DNA from: Sphingobium naphthae
Lineage (GTDB): Bacteria > Pseudomonadota > Alphaproteobacteria > Sphingomonadales > Sphingomonadaceae
Direction: 5' to 3'
Length of the DNA stretch: 64,000 nt
Assembly: GCF_020782235.1 (NCBI RefSeq)
Contig: NZ_JAJGNO010000001.1
Span: forward strand, 124,001-188,000
Position 1 is the first letter of the stretch. Every line of letters starts with the position of its first letter. The notes beneath the pieces were generated by a model that searched no databases, had not been told where the DNA came from, and was given only the letters and a program-made list of their open reading frames with translations. Positions 63,127-64,000 of the stretch are shown here, piece after piece. Made by a program: the position numbers and the translations under genes.

Positions 63127-63996
63127 TCAGCGCCGCCAGCGCGCCCAGATCGCCGTCGGGAGCAGCAGCCCGCGCTTTTCCTCGCGCACGGCCAGTTCGC
63201 CCGCTTCGACCGTGCCCGGCAGATCGGCGAACGCCTGACGCAGCAATTCGCCGATCGCCAACGCCGACATGCGTACGGCATAGACGGTCAGGAACAGGAA
63301 GCGACTGTCGGCATCGAGCAGCGCGCGGCAATGGGCGATGAGGCCGGGCAGGTCCTCCTCCAGCCGCCACACTTCGCCATCGGGGCCGCGGCCATATTTG
63401 GGCGGATCGAGCAGGATGCCGTCATAGCGGCGGCCCCGGCGCACTTCGCGCGCGACGAACTTGGCCGCATCCTCCACGATCCAGCGGACCGGCCGGTCCT
63501 CCATGCCCGACAGGGCAGCGTTGGCCCGCGCCTGCGCCACCGATTTCTTGGACGCGTCGACATGGACCATGCGCGCGCCGCCGGCCGACAGGGCCAAGGT
63601 GCCGACGCCGGTATAGCCGAACAGGTTCATGACCTCCGCATCGGGCTTGTCGGCGATTGCGCCGCGCAGATCGTCCCACACCGGCGCCATGTCGGGAAAG
63701 AAGCCGAGATGGCGGAAGGGCGTGCAGCTCGATTGGAAGGAGACGTCCTTCCAGCGCAGCGGCCAGCCTTCGGCGGGCACGGGCTGCTCATAATACCAGC
63801 GGCCGCCGCCATCCTCGTCCGAGCCGGGGATGAATTCGCCGTCGGCGCGCCAGTCGCTCGTCGCCGGCTGCCACATCGCCTGGGGTTCGGGGCGAATGAA
63901 GCGGAAGCGGCCATAGCGCTCCAGCTTGCGGCCGCCGCCCGAATCGATCAGGCCATAATCGGGCCAGGGCTCGCCGATGAGGGTCTTGAGTTCCAC
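63127..63996 (-). CDS. Class I SAM-dependent methyltransferase (RlmI/RlmK-like)
   Basis: A 289-residue methyltransferase resembling the catalytic part of 23S rRNA cytosine-C5 methyltransferases but without an N-terminal PUA domain. The SAM-binding motif VMNLFGYTGVGTLALSAGGA is near residue 121, VHVDASKKSVAQARANA near 144, and the DPPKYGRGP catalytic loop near 197. The start is taken as GTG at 63996, four bases from the window edge. The frame is open to the edge, so the true start may lie outside. Confidence 0.82.
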   Translation of the reverse strand: MELKTLIGEPWPDYGLIDSGGGRKLERYGRFRFIRPEPQAMWQPATSDWRADGEFIPGSDEDGGGRWYYEQPVPAEGWPLRWKDVSFQSSCTPFRHLGFFPDMAPVWDDLRGAIADKPDAEVMNLFGYTGVGTLALSAGGARMVHVDASKKSVAQARANAALSGMEDRPVRWIVEDAAKFVAREVRRGRRYDGILLDPPKYGRGPDGEVWRLEEDLPGLIAHCRALLDADSRFLFLTVYAVRMSALAIGELLRQAFADLPGTVEAGELAVREEKRGLLLPTAIWARWRR

Positions 63997-64000
63997 GCAA

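Noticed and set aside
1-64000. tRNA, rRNA, CRISPR arrays, riboswitches, transposases
   Set aside because: Looked for in the intergenic spaces; nothing with the needed structure or repeats was seen.

Overview
The window looks like a chromosomal segment of a GC-rich (about two-thirds G+C by eye) alphaproteobacterium, most probably a member of the Sphingomonadaceae. Pointers are a crtY lycopene cyclase, the serC-serA-hisZ-purA block, the dnaJ-like/yihY/fabI/aroC block facing pdxH, many genes joined by ATGA overlaps, and intergenic palindromic repeats of the kind common in sphingomonads. There is no rRNA or tRNA gene, CRISPR array or intact insertion sequence that I can recognise. The genus is not settled by what is visible.

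Left part (1-29 kb) is mostly housekeeping: crtY (cut by the edge), a DmeR-DmeF cobalt/nickel exporter pair behind an FrmR/RcnR-type operator, recQ, a serine hydrolase, a PhzF-like isomerase, an SLC13/RCK transporter, aroC-DUF559-fabI-yihY, a DnaJ-type co-chaperone, pdxH, two dicarboxylate/amino-acid symporters around a bestrophin channel, purA, hisZ, serA, serC, an extensin-like lipoprotein, a LOG-family protein, a HAD nucleotidase and dapD.

Middle part (29-46 kb) is more accessory. A four-gene surface-polysaccharide set (CDP-glycerol-transferase-like protein, GT4 glycosyltransferase, sulfotransferase, OmpR-type regulator) is packed with overlapping ends. Next, on the other strand, comes an operon of a penicillin-acylase-family enzyme, DUF969 and DUF979 membrane proteins and a DUF2891 protein. 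Then follows a complete ectoine/hydroxyectoine operon, ectA-ectB-ectC-ectD-ask, extended by two MFS transporters and read divergently from a MarR-type regulator (ectR). The two back-to-back promoters share a dyad, and ectR is preceded by a short leader ORF with a strong ribosome-binding site.

Right part (46-60 kb) is one run of overlapping genes for a respiratory chain branch: alternative complex III (actABCDEF, with actA apparently starting at CTG), a small membrane protein, a SCO copper chaperone and a caa3-type, A2-class cytochrome oxidase (subunits II, I, III, IV). A molybdopterin oxidoreductase of the FdhF/YdeP family follows 75 bases later. Quinol electrons would pass through complex III to the haem c domain of CoxB and then to oxygen. 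The end of the window holds a DUF421 pair, an isolated endolysin-holin module, a 430-base intergenic region with a possible 18-residue gene behind a near-perfect Shine-Dalgarno sequence, a proline-rich lipoprotein and an rRNA-methyltransferase-like gene at the right edge.
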